Part shown: positions 29,619 to 38,067 of the stretch, one piece after another | How positions within the stretch are numbered: position 1 is the stretch's first letter | How the letters are laid out: the number at the start of each line of letters is the position of its first letter | Assembly: GCA_019779905.1 (NCBI GenBank) | Contig: JABAKE010000007.1 | Span: 158,105-222,104, forward strand | Length of the DNA: 64,000 bases | Direction: 5' to 3' | Source: Modestobacter lapidis | GTDB lineage: Bacteria; Actinomycetota; Actinomycetes; Mycobacteriales; Geodermatophilaceae | The notes under the pieces: model-generated | Seen by the model: only the letters and a program-made list of their open reading frames with translations | Database searches by the model: none | What the model was told of the DNA's origin: nothing | Position numbers and translations under genes: made by a program

Positions 29619-31253
29619 GTGGCCGCGGCGGAGCACTGGGACGTCGTCGTGGTGGGCGCGGGCTCGGCCGGGTGCGCGCTCGCCGCCCGGCTCGTCGACG
29701 CCGGCCGGCGGGTCCTGGTGCTGGAGGCCGGCGCCGACCACCGGGCCGTCGACGACTTCCCGGCCGTCCTGCGCGACGTGGCGACCCTCGGCGCGGCCAC
29801 GCCGGGCCACCCCGCCAACTGGACCTACACCGGCCTGCTCGCCGAGGACGTGCGGTACCCGGTGGTCCGCGGCCGCGGGGTCGGCGGGTCGAGCGCGATC
29901 AACGGCACCTACTTCGTCCGCGGCACCCCGGCCGACTTCGACGGCTGGGCCGCCGAGGGGAACGACCTGTGGTCCTACGACCGGGTGCTCCCGGCGTTCC
30001 GGCGGTCGGAGGCCGATGCGGACTTCGGGAACCGGCCCGGGCACGGCGCCGACGGGCCGGTCCCGGTCACCCGGCCGGTGCCCGACCACCCCGTGGTCGA
30101 CGCCTTCGCCGCGGCCTGCGCGGAGCTCGGCTTCCGCGCCGAGCCGGACAAGAACGCCGGCGCGGAGCCGGGCCACGGGCCGATCCCGGTGAACGTCCGC
30201 GACGGGGTGCGGATGAACGCCGCGATGGCCTACCTGTCGCCGCGCCGCGGCCACCCGGGGCTGAGCGTGCGCGGCGACACCAGGGTGACCGGGGTGGTGG
30301 TCGAGGGCGGCCGGGCGGTCGGCGTCCGGACGGCGGCGGGCGTCGTGCGGGCCGACGAGGTCGTCCTGGCAGCAGGTGCGGTGGGCTCGCCGCACCTGCT
30401 GCTGCTGTCGGGGATCGGGCCGGCCGCGCAGCTGCGGGCGGCCGGGGTGCCGGTGCTGGTCGACCTCCCCGGGGTCGGTGCCGAGTTCAGCGACCACCCG
30501 GACCTCTACGTGACCTGGCAGCCCCGCCGCCGGCTGCCCACCCCGCGCGGCCTGCCGCCGCTGGCGACCGCCCTGAACACCCCGGCCGAGGGCTCGCCGG
30601 CGCACGGCGACCTCGAGGTGATGCCGTGGCTCAAGCCGTTCGGCAAGGTGCTGGTCGACCGGTCGGAGGGGTCGGCGCTGGGCGGCGTCGCCGAGACCCT
30701 CCGCCATCCCGGAGCCGTGCTCCGTGCGCTCCGTGGGGCATCCCTGCACCGGCTGCTCGACCAGGCGCGGCGCCGGGACGACCTGTACCTGGCGGTGGCG
30801 CTGCAGCAGGAGGACAGCCGCGGGAGCCTGACGCTGACCAGCGCGGACCCGCTCGTCCAGCCGCGGCTGGAGTACCGCTACCTGACGGTGGGGTCCGACC
30901 GCCGGCGGATGCGGGAGGTGGTGCGGCTCGCGGCCGAGCTGCTGCGCACTCCCGGGTTCGCCCCGCTGGTCGCCGGGCGCACCGGCCTGCCCGACGACGT
31001 GCTGGCCGACGACCGGGAGCTGGACCGCTGGACCCGCCGGCACCTGGCCACCGCCATCCACCTGGCCGGCACCGCCCGGATGGGGCCCGACGGCGACCCC
31101 GGGGCGGTCGTCGACCAGCGCCTGCGCGTCCGGGGTGTCGAGGGGCTGCGGGTGGTGGACACCTCGGTGATGCCCCGGGTGACCTCGCGGGGCCCGGCCG
31201 CGACCGCGGTGATGATCGGCGAGCGCGCGGCGGAGCTGATGACCGGCGGCTGA
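29619..31253 (+). CDS. mftG: GMC oxidoreductase, probable mycofactocin dehydrogenase MftG
   Basis: FAD-dependent GMC-family protein, 544 residues. The dinucleotide-binding GAGSAGCALAARL is at the N-terminus, GRGVGGSSAINGTYFVRGTPADFDGW near 90, and the C-terminal RVTSRGPAATAVMIGERAAEL carries the conserved tail. The PANWTYTG, EPDKNAGAEPGHGPIPVNVRDG and ATAIHLAGTARMG stretches resemble MftG, which is thought to pass electrons from reduced mycofactocin to the respiratory chain. No mft biosynthesis gene is beside it; the nearest is mftF 26 kb away. Other GMC alcohol dehydrogenases remain possible. Confidence 0.75.
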   Translation: MAAAEHWDVVVVGAGSAGCALAARLVDAGRRVLVLEAGADHRAVDDFPAVLRDVATLGAATPGHPANWTYTGLLAEDVRYPVVRGRGVGGSSAINGTYFVRGTPADFDGWAAEGNDLWSYDRVLPAFRRSEADADFGNRPGHGADGPVPVTRPVPDHPVVDAFAAACAELGFRAEPDKNAGAEPGHGPIPVNVRDGVRMNAAMAYLSPRRGHPGLSVRGDTRVTGVVVEGGRAVGVRTAAGVVRADEVVLAAGAVGSPHLLLLSGIGPAAQLRAAGVPVLVDLPGVGAEFSDHPDLYVTWQPRRRLPTPRGLPPLATALNTPAEGSPAHGDLEVMPWLKPFGKVLVDRSEGSALGGVAETLRHPGAVLRALRGASLHRLLDQARRRDDLYLAVALQQEDSRGSLTLTSADPLVQPRLEYRYLTVGSDRRRMREVVRLAAELLRTPGFAPLVAGRTGLPDDVLADDRELDRWTRRHLATAIHLAGTARMGPDGDPGAVVDQRLRVRGVEGLRVVDTSVMPRVTSRGPAATAVMIGERAAELMTGG

Positions 31254-31290
31254 GCGCCGCGCGTAGGCACCTCCTGCCTCCGGCCCGCTC

Positions 31291-31342
31291 CAGGGGCCCG
31301 GCCCGAGCTTGCGAGGGTTGGGGAGGAGCGGGTCCTTCTTCA
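31291..31342 (-). repeat. Post-stop repeat, copy 5
   Basis: From the stop of the small membrane protein at 31340, the sequence reads TGAAGAAGGACCCGCTCC, CCAACCCTCGCAAGCTCGGG and a GGGCCCCTGGAGC end. It is the closest match to copy 3. Confidence 0.7.
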
Positions 31343-31552
31343 GCGGACCGCGCGGATGTCCGTGCTGGTGTTGGACAGCGGCGACCAGGCGTCCGGGTGC
31401 TTCTCGCCGGTGTCCACCACCCAGGACGGCGTGCGGGTGGCCGTGGTGGCGCCGCGCTTCTCCGTGGGTCGGGCGCTCAGGCTCACGATCAGGGCGAGGA
31501 GCACGAGCAGCCCGACGAGCACGCCGGCGATGACCAGGAGTGTCGACAACAT
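31340..31552 (-). CDS. Small single-pass membrane protein
   Basis: A 70-residue protein: MLSTLLVIAGVLVGLLVLLA forms one helix, followed by a polar tail with TEKRGATTATRTPSWVV. No family recognised. The start is ATG at 31552; the stop overlaps a post-stop repeat. It stands alone between mftG and pobA, convergent with mftG. Confidence 0.6.
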   Translation of the reverse strand: MLSTLLVIAGVLVGLLVLLALIVSLSARPTEKRGATTATRTPSWVVDTGEKHPDAWSPLSNTSTDIRAVR

Positions 31553-31713
31553 GACGTGGAAGTTAGTGGTGCGAACTGGTCCGTGTCAGCGACGCACGGC
31601 GGGCAGAAGTACCCAACCTGGACGTGGCAGTCGGGAGAGTCTGCCAGTTGACGGCGCCCGGAGGAATCCGCTGGGGGACGCCCTCGGCGGAAGTGGCCAG
31701 TTCGCCGGCCGGC

Positions 31714-32886
31714 TCAGCGGTCGATCGGCAGGCCGGTGTAGTTCTCCGCGAGCTCGCGTGCGGCGGCCTCGGACGAGCAGACCCGGCGCAGCTGCGACAA
31801 CTGCAGCTCGGCGTCGAAGTCGTCGCCGGAGGTGTGCAGCATCGAGGTCATCCACCACGAGAAGTGCGTGCAGCGCCAGACCCGGGCCAGCGCGCGGTCG
31901 GAGTAGCTGTCGACCAGGTCGGTCCGGTGCTCGGCGAGCAGCCGGACGAGCGCCTCGGCCAGCAGCGTGACGTCGGCGACGGCCAGGTTGAGGCCCTTCG
32001 CGCCGGTCGGCGGCACGATGTGCGCGGCGTCCCCGGCCAGGAACAGCCGGCCGCGGCGCATCGGCGCGCTGACGAAGGAGCGCATGGGCAGGATCGACTT
32101 CTCGGTCACCGGCCCGGTCTGCAGCGTCCACCCGTCGATCCCGAGCCGGGTGGAGAGCGCCGCCCAGATCCGGTCGTCGGACCACTCCCCGATCTGCTCG
32201 GCGGGGTCGACCTGGATGTAGAGCCGGGAGACCGACGGTGACCGCATCGACAGCAGGGCGAAGCCGTCGGGGTGCCAGGCGTACACGAGCTCGTCGGCCG
32301 ACGGCGCGACGTCGGCCAGGATGCCCAGCCAGGCGAAGGGGTAGGTGCGCTCCCACACCCGGCCGTCCGTGCCGGCGGTGACCAGCGGGCGGGACACCCC
32401 GTGGAAGCCGTCGGTGCCGGCGACCACGTCGCAGTCCAGCACCTGGGCGACCCCGTCGGCGTCGGTGAACCGGATCCGCGGGGAGTCGCCGTCGACGTCC
32501 TCCGGGGTGACGTCGGAGACGCCGAACAGCAGCGGCGGGCCGTCGTCCAGCTGGGCGGCGATCAGGTCCTTGGTGACCTCGGTCTGCCCGTACACCCACA
32601 CCTTGCGCCCGCACAGCTCCTCGAAGTCGAGGTGGTGCCGGGTGCCCGGGTACTGCAGGTGGATGCCGTCGTGCGGCAGGCCCTCGCGGTCGAGGCGGGC
32701 GCCCATCCCGGCGTCGCGCAGGGTCTGCACGGTGTGCTGCTCGAGGATGCCGGCGCGGATCCGGGCCTCCACGTAGTCGCGGGACCGGTTCTCCAGCACG
32801 ACCGTGTCCACGCCCTGCAGCTGGAGCAGCCGCGAGAGCAGCAGTCCGGCGGGCCCGGCGCCGATGATCCCCACCTGAGTACGCAT
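31714..32886 (-). CDS. pobA: 4-hydroxybenzoate 3-monooxygenase
   Basis: Flavoprotein hydroxylase that converts 4-hydroxybenzoate to protocatechuate, feeding the pca enzymes encoded divergently. The protein has 390 residues, the normal size. FAD motif GAGPAGLLLSRLL is at the N-terminus, RIRAGILEQHTVQTL near 45, and GDAAHIVPPTGAKGLNLA near 280. The ATG at 32886 begins MRTQVGIIGAGPAG. A 16-base motif at 32929-32944, shared with the pcaH promoter, lies just upstream. Confidence 0.95.
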   Translation of the reverse strand: MRTQVGIIGAGPAGLLLSRLLQLQGVDTVVLENRSRDYVEARIRAGILEQHTVQTLRDAGMGARLDREGLPHDGIHLQYPGTRHHLDFEELCGRKVWVYGQTEVTKDLIAAQLDDGPPLLFGVSDVTPEDVDGDSPRIRFTDADGVAQVLDCDVVAGTDGFHGVSRPLVTAGTDGRVWERTYPFAWLGILADVAPSADELVYAWHPDGFALLSMRSPSVSRLYIQVDPAEQIGEWSDDRIWAALSTRLGIDGWTLQTGPVTEKSILPMRSFVSAPMRRGRLFLAGDAAHIVPPTGAKGLNLAVADVTLLAEALVRLLAEHRTDLVDSYSDRALARVWRCTHFSWWMTSMLHTSGDDFDAELQLSQLRRVCSSEAAARELAENYTGLPIDR

Positions 32887-32928
32887 CGGCCGAGTGTGAC
32901 CCGGGCTGCCGGGGGTGGCGAGCACGCC

Positions 32929-32944
32929 CTTCCACTCAACGGAA
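32929..32944 (-). promoter_or_regulatory. Putative IclR operator upstream of pobA
   Basis: Minus-strand TTCCGTTGAGTGGAAG, 14 of 16 bases identical to the site at 33760 in front of pcaH, and an imperfect TTC...GAA dyad. It lies 43 bases before the pobA start. Confidence 0.6.
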
Positions 32945-32970
32945 TCGGAACCGGGCGGCGTCCCCGCCGG

Positions 32971-33747
32971 TCAGCGGAACTCCGCCGCCCGCGCCAGGGC
33001 CCGGCCGATGCCGCGCGCCGCGACCTGCAGGACCGGTACCAGCCGTGCGGTGTCCCGGCGGTGCACCGGGACGACGATGCCCAGCGCGGCGGCGACCACC
33101 GGGCCGGTCGGCCTCTCCACCGTCACCGGGACGGCGACCGAGGTGGCGCCCAGGGACATCTCCTCCGAGGTGCGCGCGGCCCCGCGCCGCCGGACGTCGG
33201 CCAGCTCCCGGGACAGCACCCGCGGGTCGACGACGCTGTGCCGGGTCTCCCGGGTGAGGCTGCGCAGCGTCTGCTCGAGGACGTCGTCGGGCGCGGCGGC
33301 CAGCAGCACCTTGCCGACCCCGGTGGCGTGCAGCGGCAGCCGGCTGCCCACCTGGCTGACCACCGGCACCGACTCCCGGCCGGAGATGCGCTCGACGTAC
33401 AGCGCCCGCAGCCCGTCGCGGACCGCCAGGTGCACGGTGTCCCGGGTCGCGGTGTGCACGTCGAGCAGGAACGGGGCGGCGACCTGCCGCAGCTCCAGCT
33501 GGACCGGGGCGAGGAGGCCGAGGTCCCACAGCTTGCGGCCGATCTCGTAGCGGCCGTCCGGCCGGCGGGACAGCGCCCCCCAGGCGACCAGCTCCGCGAG
33601 CAACCGGTGCGTGGTGGTCAGCGGGGTGCCCGACCGCTCGGCCACCTCGGACAGCGTCAGGCGGGGGTGGGTGCTGGCGAAGGCGTCCAGCACGCCCAGC
33701 GCGCGCGAGGTCACCGACCTGCCCGCTGCGGTGGCGCCGCCGGCCAC
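32971..33747 (-). CDS. IclR-family regulator of the pob/pca genes
   Basis: A 258-residue regulator. The N-terminal winged helix (LTLSEVAERSGTPLTTTHRLLAELVAWG) is at about residues 30-60 and the IclR effector domain follows (ATRDTVHLAVRDGLRALYVERI, HATGVGKVLLA). By family and position it is the PcaR/PcaU/PobR type, answering to protocatechuate, 4-hydroxybenzoate or beta-ketoadipate. The GTG at 33747 leaves a 72-base divergent promoter shared with pcaH. A related motif occurs before both pobA and pcaH. Confidence 0.9.
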   Translation of the reverse strand: MAGGATAAGRSVTSRALGVLDAFASTHPRLTLSEVAERSGTPLTTTHRLLAELVAWGALSRRPDGRYEIGRKLWDLGLLAPVQLELRQVAAPFLLDVHTATRDTVHLAVRDGLRALYVERISGRESVPVVSQVGSRLPLHATGVGKVLLAAAPDDVLEQTLRSLTRETRHSVVDPRVLSRELADVRRRGAARTSEEMSLGATSVAVPVTVERPTGPVVAAALGIVVPVHRRDTARLVPVLQVAARGIGRALARAAEFR

Positions 33748-33759
33748 TCGGCACCTGCC

Positions 33760-33775
33760 TTCTGTTCAGTGGAAG
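33760..33775 (+). promoter_or_regulatory. Putative IclR operator upstream of pcaH
   Basis: TTCTGTTCAGTGGAAG between the divergent IclR gene and pcaH, matching the pobA site in 14 of 16 bases. It lies 31 bases upstream of the pcaH -10. Confidence 0.6.
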
Positions 33776-33806
33776 TCGAAGCTGTCGCAGGGTAGTCCCG
33801 GCGTCG

Positions 33807-33812
33807 TACCTT
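33807..33812 (+). promoter_or_regulatory. -10 element TACCTT for leaderless pcaH
   Basis: TACCTT, seven bases, then ATG at 33820; no ribosome-binding site. It is the likely promoter of pcaHGBDC. Confidence 0.5.
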
Positions 33813-33819
33813 CTCCGGC

Positions 33820-34587
33820 ATGACCGGGACCACATCGCGGGAGCCGCGACCGCCGTCGGAGAGCGCGCTGATCCTGCCGCACTACCTGCGCGAGGCCGAG
33901 GAGCGACGGACGCCCGTCGGCTACCCGGGCTACCGCAGCACCGCCCTGCGGGCCCCGCTGCGCACGCCGGTCGACCTGCCGCAGCGGCTCACCGAGGTCA
34001 CCGGTCCCGTCCTCGGTCAGGACCGGGTGACCGCGGCCGACGCCGACCTCACCCTGCGCAGGGGCGGCGAGGCGCAGGGCCAACGGATCTTCGTGTTCGG
34101 GCGGGTGCTCGACAGCGACGGCCGGCCCGTGCCGGACGCCCTGGTGGAGGTGTGGCAGGCCAATGCCGCCGGCCGCTACCGGCACGTGGGCGACAACTGG
34201 CCGGCCCCGCTCGACCCGCACTTCGACGGCCTGGGCCGGGTGATCACCGACGGCCTGGGCCGCTACGAGTTCACCACCATCAAGCCCGGGGCCTATCCGT
34301 GGGGCAACCACCACAACGCCTGGCGCCCGGCGCACATCCACTTCAGCCTGTTCGGCTCGGCGTTCACCCAGCGCCTGGTCACCCAGATGTACTTCCCGGG
34401 CGACCCGCTGTTCGAGCAGGATCCGATCTACAACTCGATCCCGGCGTCGGCCCGGCACCGCGCGATCAGCACGTTCGACCTGGACCGCACCCAGGACAAC
34501 TGGGCGCTGGCCTTCCGCTGGGACATCGTGCTGCGGGGCAGCGGGCAGACGCCCTTCGAGACCGACGACGATGGGGACGTCGCGTGA
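33820..34587 (+). CDS. pcaH: Protocatechuate 3,4-dioxygenase beta subunit
   Basis: Iron-bearing subunit of the intradiol dioxygenase that opens protocatechuate to 3-carboxy-cis,cis-muconate. The protein has 255 residues. Iron ligands by family are visible: Tyr in AAGRYRHVGDN, Tyr in KPGAYPWGNHHNAW, and two His in RPAHIHFSLFG. ALVEVWQANAAGRY is the classic intradiol block. ATG at 33820. It heads the pca operon; pcaG follows after 82 bases. Confidence 0.96.
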   Translation: MTGTTSREPRPPSESALILPHYLREAEERRTPVGYPGYRSTALRAPLRTPVDLPQRLTEVTGPVLGQDRVTAADADLTLRRGGEAQGQRIFVFGRVLDSDGRPVPDALVEVWQANAAGRYRHVGDNWPAPLDPHFDGLGRVITDGLGRYEFTTIKPGAYPWGNHHNAWRPAHIHFSLFGSAFTQRLVTQMYFPGDPLFEQDPIYNSIPASARHRAISTFDLDRTQDNWALAFRWDIVLRGSGQTPFETDDDGDVA

Positions 34588-34669
34588 GCGACGGGCGAGG
34601 GAGCATCGCAGTGAGCGCCAGCGAACGAGGAGCGGATCGAGTCCGGAGCCACGCCGGAGGTGTGGCCTG
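34588..34669 (+). repeat. GAGCGA-type repeat spacer inside the pca operon
   Basis: The pcaH-pcaG gap is built from short imperfect copies of GAGCGAnnGGCGAGG (GAGCGACGGGCGAGGGAGC, then GAGCGCCAGCGAACGAGGAGC). It ends in GCCGGAGGTGTGGCCTG, which gives pcaG a ribosome-binding site. In most pca operons these two genes abut. Confidence 0.5.
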
Positions 34670-35335
34670 ATGGACCGACACTTCTCCCGGCAGGTGCTGG
34701 ACGCCGACGAGAGCAACGACCGGTACGAGGGGATGCCGCGGCGCGGCTCGGGCTTCCTGGACGAGCCGCTCCGGCGGGGCACGACCCCCAGTGCGACGGT
34801 GGGGCCCTACCTGGCCATCGGGCTCACCTGGGCCGACGGCCCCGACGTCGTCCCCGAGGGCACCGAGGGCGCGGTCTGGCTGCGCGGCCGGGTCCTCGAC
34901 GGCAACGGCCACCTGGTGCCGGACGCCATGATCGAGACCTGGCAGGCCGACCCGGACGGCGGGTTCGACCACCCCGACGCCCCGCAGGGCGCGCGCCGGT
35001 TCCCCGGGTTCCGCGGCTTCGGGCGCTCGCACACCGTGCAGCCGCCCGGGGAGTACGGGATCCGCACGCTCAAGCCCGGCCGGGTGCCCGACGGCAAGGG
35101 GGGCCTGCAGGCGCCGCACGTCGACGTCTCGCTGTTCGCCCGCGGCCTGCTCGACCGCGTGGTCACCCGGATCTACTTCGGTGATGAAGCGGCGGCCAAC
35201 GCGGAGGACGACGTCCTGCAGCGGCTGCCCGACGACGCCGCGCGGCGGACGCTGATCGCCCGGCCCACCGCGGACGGGTACCTGCTCGACTTCCACCTCC
35301 AGGGCGAGGACGAGACCGTCTTCTTCGCCCTGTGA
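34670..35335 (+). CDS. pcaG: Protocatechuate 3,4-dioxygenase alpha subunit
   Basis: Partner subunit of PcaH, 221 residues, about 25-30 longer at the N-terminus than many relatives (MDRHFSRQVLDADESNDRY precedes the usual TPSATVGPYLAIGL start). MIETWQADPDGGFDHPD and GFGRSHTVQPPGEYGIRTLKPG match the family, and the catalytic iron ligands are degenerate as expected for the alpha chain. The ATG at 34670 has GGAGGTG ten bases upstream. A later start would still need the SATVGP block. Confidence 0.93.
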   Translation: MDRHFSRQVLDADESNDRYEGMPRRGSGFLDEPLRRGTTPSATVGPYLAIGLTWADGPDVVPEGTEGAVWLRGRVLDGNGHLVPDAMIETWQADPDGGFDHPDAPQGARRFPGFRGFGRSHTVQPPGEYGIRTLKPGRVPDGKGGLQAPHVDVSLFARGLLDRVVTRIYFGDEAAANAEDDVLQRLPDDAARRTLIARPTADGYLLDFHLQGEDETVFFAL

Positions 35336-35348
35336 GCGGGCCGGCGCT

Positions 35349-36707
35349 GTGACGGGCCTGCTCGACGGCACGTTCGCCCGCGGCCCGGTGGCCGGGGCCG
35401 TCGGCGGCGACGCGTGGCTGCACGCGTTGCTGGCAGCCGAGGCCGCCCTGGCCCGGGCCGCCGCCCGGGTGGGACTGGTGGCCGGGACAGCGGCCGACGA
35501 GGTGGCCGAGGTCTGCGCGCAGCCGGCCCGGCTCGACCTCCCGACGGTGTACCGGAAGGCCGCCGACGCGGGGAACCCCGTCCCGCCGCTGGTGCGTGCC
35601 CTGCAGGACGCGGTCGGCCCGCATGCCGCCCGCGCCGTGCACGTGGGCGCCACCAGCCAGGACGTCGTCGACACCGCGGCGATGCTGCTGTCCCGGCGCG
35701 CACTGACGCTGCTGGACGCCGAGCTGTCCGCGGCCGCGGCCTCGTGTGCCGCACTGGCCGCCGCGCACCGCGACGACGTGCTGATCGGCCGCACCCTGAT
35801 GCAGCAGGCGCTGCCGGTGACCGTCGGGCTCAAGGTCGCCACCTGGCTGGCCGGGCTGGACGGCGTCCGCGCCCGGCTGGACACCGTCGCCGGGGCGCTG
35901 CCGGTCCAGTACGGCGGCGCCGTCGGCACCCTGGCCGCCAGCTCCGGGTCGGGGGTGGACCTGCGCCGAGCGTTCGCCGCCGAGCTCGGCCTGTCGAGCA
36001 CCGACGTCCCCTGGTTCACCGTCCGGTTGCCGATCGCCGACCTCGCCGGCCTGCTCGGCGCCGCCGCCGGGGTGGTCGCCACCATCGCGCTGGACGTCGT
36101 GCTGCTGGCCCAGACCGAGGTGGCGGAGGTGGCCGAGGTGGCCCCCGGCCGCGGTGGTTCCTCGGCGATGCCGCACAAGAACAACCCGGTCGCGGCGATC
36201 TCCGCCCGCGCCTGCGCCCGCCGCGCGCCCGGGCTGGTCGCCACCCTGCTGGCCGCCATGGAGCAGGAGCACGAGCGGGGGGCGGGCACCTGGCACGCCG
36301 AGTGGCCCACGCTCACCGAGCTGCTGTCGACCGTCGGGTCCGCGGTGTCCTGGCTGGCCGAGTCGCTGTCGGTGCTCCGCTGGGACACCGTCCGGATGGC
36401 GGCCACCGTCTCCGCCGCCGCCGACCCGCAGCTGGCCGGCGCGCTCGCCGAGGCGCTGGCCCCCGCGCTGGGCGCCGGTCCCGCACACGAGGCCGCCGCC
36501 GACGCGGTCCGGGCCGCCGCGGCGTCCGGGCGCCGGTTGGCCGACGTCGTCCCGGAGGTGCTGGCCGCTCATCCCGGGGTGGACGCCGCGGCCGTGCTGG
36601 CCGGCTCCGCGCCGGACGTCGGTGAGGCCGGCGCGCAGGTCGACGCCGCCCTCGCCAGCCACGTCGTCGCCGTCCAGGGCGACCCGATCCAGGAGGCCGC
36701 TCCGTGA
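35349..36707 (+). CDS. pcaB: 3-carboxy-cis,cis-muconate cycloisomerase
   Basis: Lactonises 3-carboxymuconate to 4-carboxymuconolactone. The protein has 452 residues of the fumarase/aspartase fold with the loop GGSSAMPHKNNPVAAI near residue 275 and VHVGATSQDVVDTA near 95. GTG start at 35349, 13 bases after the pcaG stop. The stop overlaps pcaD (GTGA). Confidence 0.94.
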   Translation: MTGLLDGTFARGPVAGAVGGDAWLHALLAAEAALARAAARVGLVAGTAADEVAEVCAQPARLDLPTVYRKAADAGNPVPPLVRALQDAVGPHAARAVHVGATSQDVVDTAAMLLSRRALTLLDAELSAAAASCAALAAAHRDDVLIGRTLMQQALPVTVGLKVATWLAGLDGVRARLDTVAGALPVQYGGAVGTLAASSGSGVDLRRAFAAELGLSSTDVPWFTVRLPIADLAGLLGAAAGVVATIALDVVLLAQTEVAEVAEVAPGRGGSSAMPHKNNPVAAISARACARRAPGLVATLLAAMEQEHERGAGTWHAEWPTLTELLSTVGSAVSWLAESLSVLRWDTVRMAATVSAAADPQLAGALAEALAPALGAGPAHEAAADAVRAAAASGRRLADVVPEVLAAHPGVDAAAVLAGSAPDVGEAGAQVDAALASHVVAVQGDPIQEAAP

Positions 36708-37480
36708 CCGCCATCCCCGTGCACGCCGTCGTCGAGGGGCCGGACGACGCCCCGGTCCTGGTGCTGTCCAACTCGCTGGGGGCCGACCTGGCCATGTGGG
36801 ACCCCCAGCTGCCCGCGCTCTCCGAGCTCTTCCGGGTGGTCCGCTACGACACCCGCGGGCACGGCCGCTCGCCGGTGCCCGGCGGCGACTCGACCATCGA
36901 CGACCTCGCCGACGACGTCGTCGCGCTGCTCGACCGGCTCGGCGTCGAGACCGCGCACGTGGCCGGGCTGTCCGTCGGCGGCATGACGGCGCTGCGGCTG
37001 GCCGTGCGCGAGCCGCAGCGGGTGGCCACCCTGGCGGTGCTGTGCAGCTCGGCGTACACCGGCAACGAGCAGAGCTGGCGGGACCGGGCGCACACCGCGC
37101 GGACCGAGGGCACCGGCGCGCTGGCCGACGCCGTCGTCGGCCGCTGGTTCACCCCCGGCTACGCCGCCGCGCACCCCGACCTGGTCGCCCGGATGCGCGC
37201 CACCATCGCCGGCACTCCCGACGAGGGCTACGCCAGCTGCTGCGCGGCCATCGGCGGCATGGACCAGCGCGCCGACCTGGGCTCGATCACCGCTCCCACG
37301 CTGGTCGTCTCGGGGGCGGAGGACCCGGCGCTTCCGCCCGACCACCAGCAGCTCATCGCCGACGGCATCCCCGGGGCCCGGCTGCTCACCGTCTCGCCCG
37401 GTGCCCACCTGGCCAACATCGAGCGGGCCGGCCAGGTCACCGACGCCCTGATCTCCCACGCCACCGGAGGCACCCGATGA
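36704..37480 (+). CDS. pcaD: 3-oxoadipate enol-lactonase
   Basis: Alpha/beta hydrolase that turns beta-ketoadipate enol-lactone into beta-ketoadipate. The protein has 258 residues. Nucleophile Ser in GLSVGGMTALRL near 95, acid Asp in VSGAEDPALPP near 205, and His in SPGAHLANIE near 235. GTG start overlapping pcaB; the stop overlaps pcaC. In some actinobacteria pcaD and pcaC are fused; here they are separate genes joined by a 4-base overlap. Confidence 0.94.
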   Translation: MTAIPVHAVVEGPDDAPVLVLSNSLGADLAMWDPQLPALSELFRVVRYDTRGHGRSPVPGGDSTIDDLADDVVALLDRLGVETAHVAGLSVGGMTALRLAVREPQRVATLAVLCSSAYTGNEQSWRDRAHTARTEGTGALADAVVGRWFTPGYAAAHPDLVARMRATIAGTPDEGYASCCAAIGGMDQRADLGSITAPTLVVSGAEDPALPPDHQQLIADGIPGARLLTVSPGAHLANIERAGQVTDALISHATGGTR

Positions 37481-37884
37481 CCGACCCTGCGCCGTTGACC
37501 ACCGACGACGAGCGCCGCGCCGCGGGCATGCGGGTGCGCCGGGAAGTGCTGGGCGACGCGCACGTCGACCGGGCGGTCGCCGCGGTCACGCCGCTCACCG
37601 CCGACTTCCAGGATTTCATCACCCGGGTGGCCTGGGGCGACCTGTGGCAGCGGCCCGGGCTGGCCCGCCGGGAGCGGAGCATGCTCACCCTGGCGATCAC
37701 CGCGGCGCTGCGGCACTGGGACGAGTTCGCGCTGCACGTGAAGGCCGCGGTGCACAACGGGCTCACCGACGAGGAGATCGCCGAGGTGTGCCTGCACACC
37801 GCCGTCTACGCCGGTGTCCCGGCGGCCAACCACGCCCTCGCGGTCGCCAGGCCGATCCTGGCCGAGCTGCGGGCCCAGGCCTGA
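37477..37884 (+). CDS. pcaC: 4-carboxymuconolactone decarboxylase
   Basis: Decarboxylates 4-carboxymuconolactone. The protein has 135 residues, AhpD-like all-alpha fold. FQDFITRVAWGDLWQRPGL and SMLTLAITAALRHWDEFALH with HTAVYAGVPAANHA are typical. The last gene of pcaHGBDC; pcaIJF, which would finish the route to succinate and acetyl-CoA, is not in the window. No strong terminator is seen in the 183 bases that follow. Confidence 0.95.
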   Translation: MTDPAPLTTDDERRAAGMRVRREVLGDAHVDRAVAAVTPLTADFQDFITRVAWGDLWQRPGLARRERSMLTLAITAALRHWDEFALHVKAAVHNGLTDEEIAEVCLHTAVYAGVPAANHALAVARPILAELRAQA

Positions 37885-38067
37885 GGCCGTCCGGTCGTCC
37901 TGGTGGGGGTGTGTCCTCCCCCGTCCGGGTGGAGCGGCCGGTGTCCCTCGGTTCGGGCCCGGCTACAGCGGGTAGACCAGAGCGGCCGCCCGAGGAGGCG
38001 CGCACCGTCCGTCGAGGAGCACGGCACCTGCCGCCGCAGTGCTCGACCGCAGGAGGCTGAGCACCGC

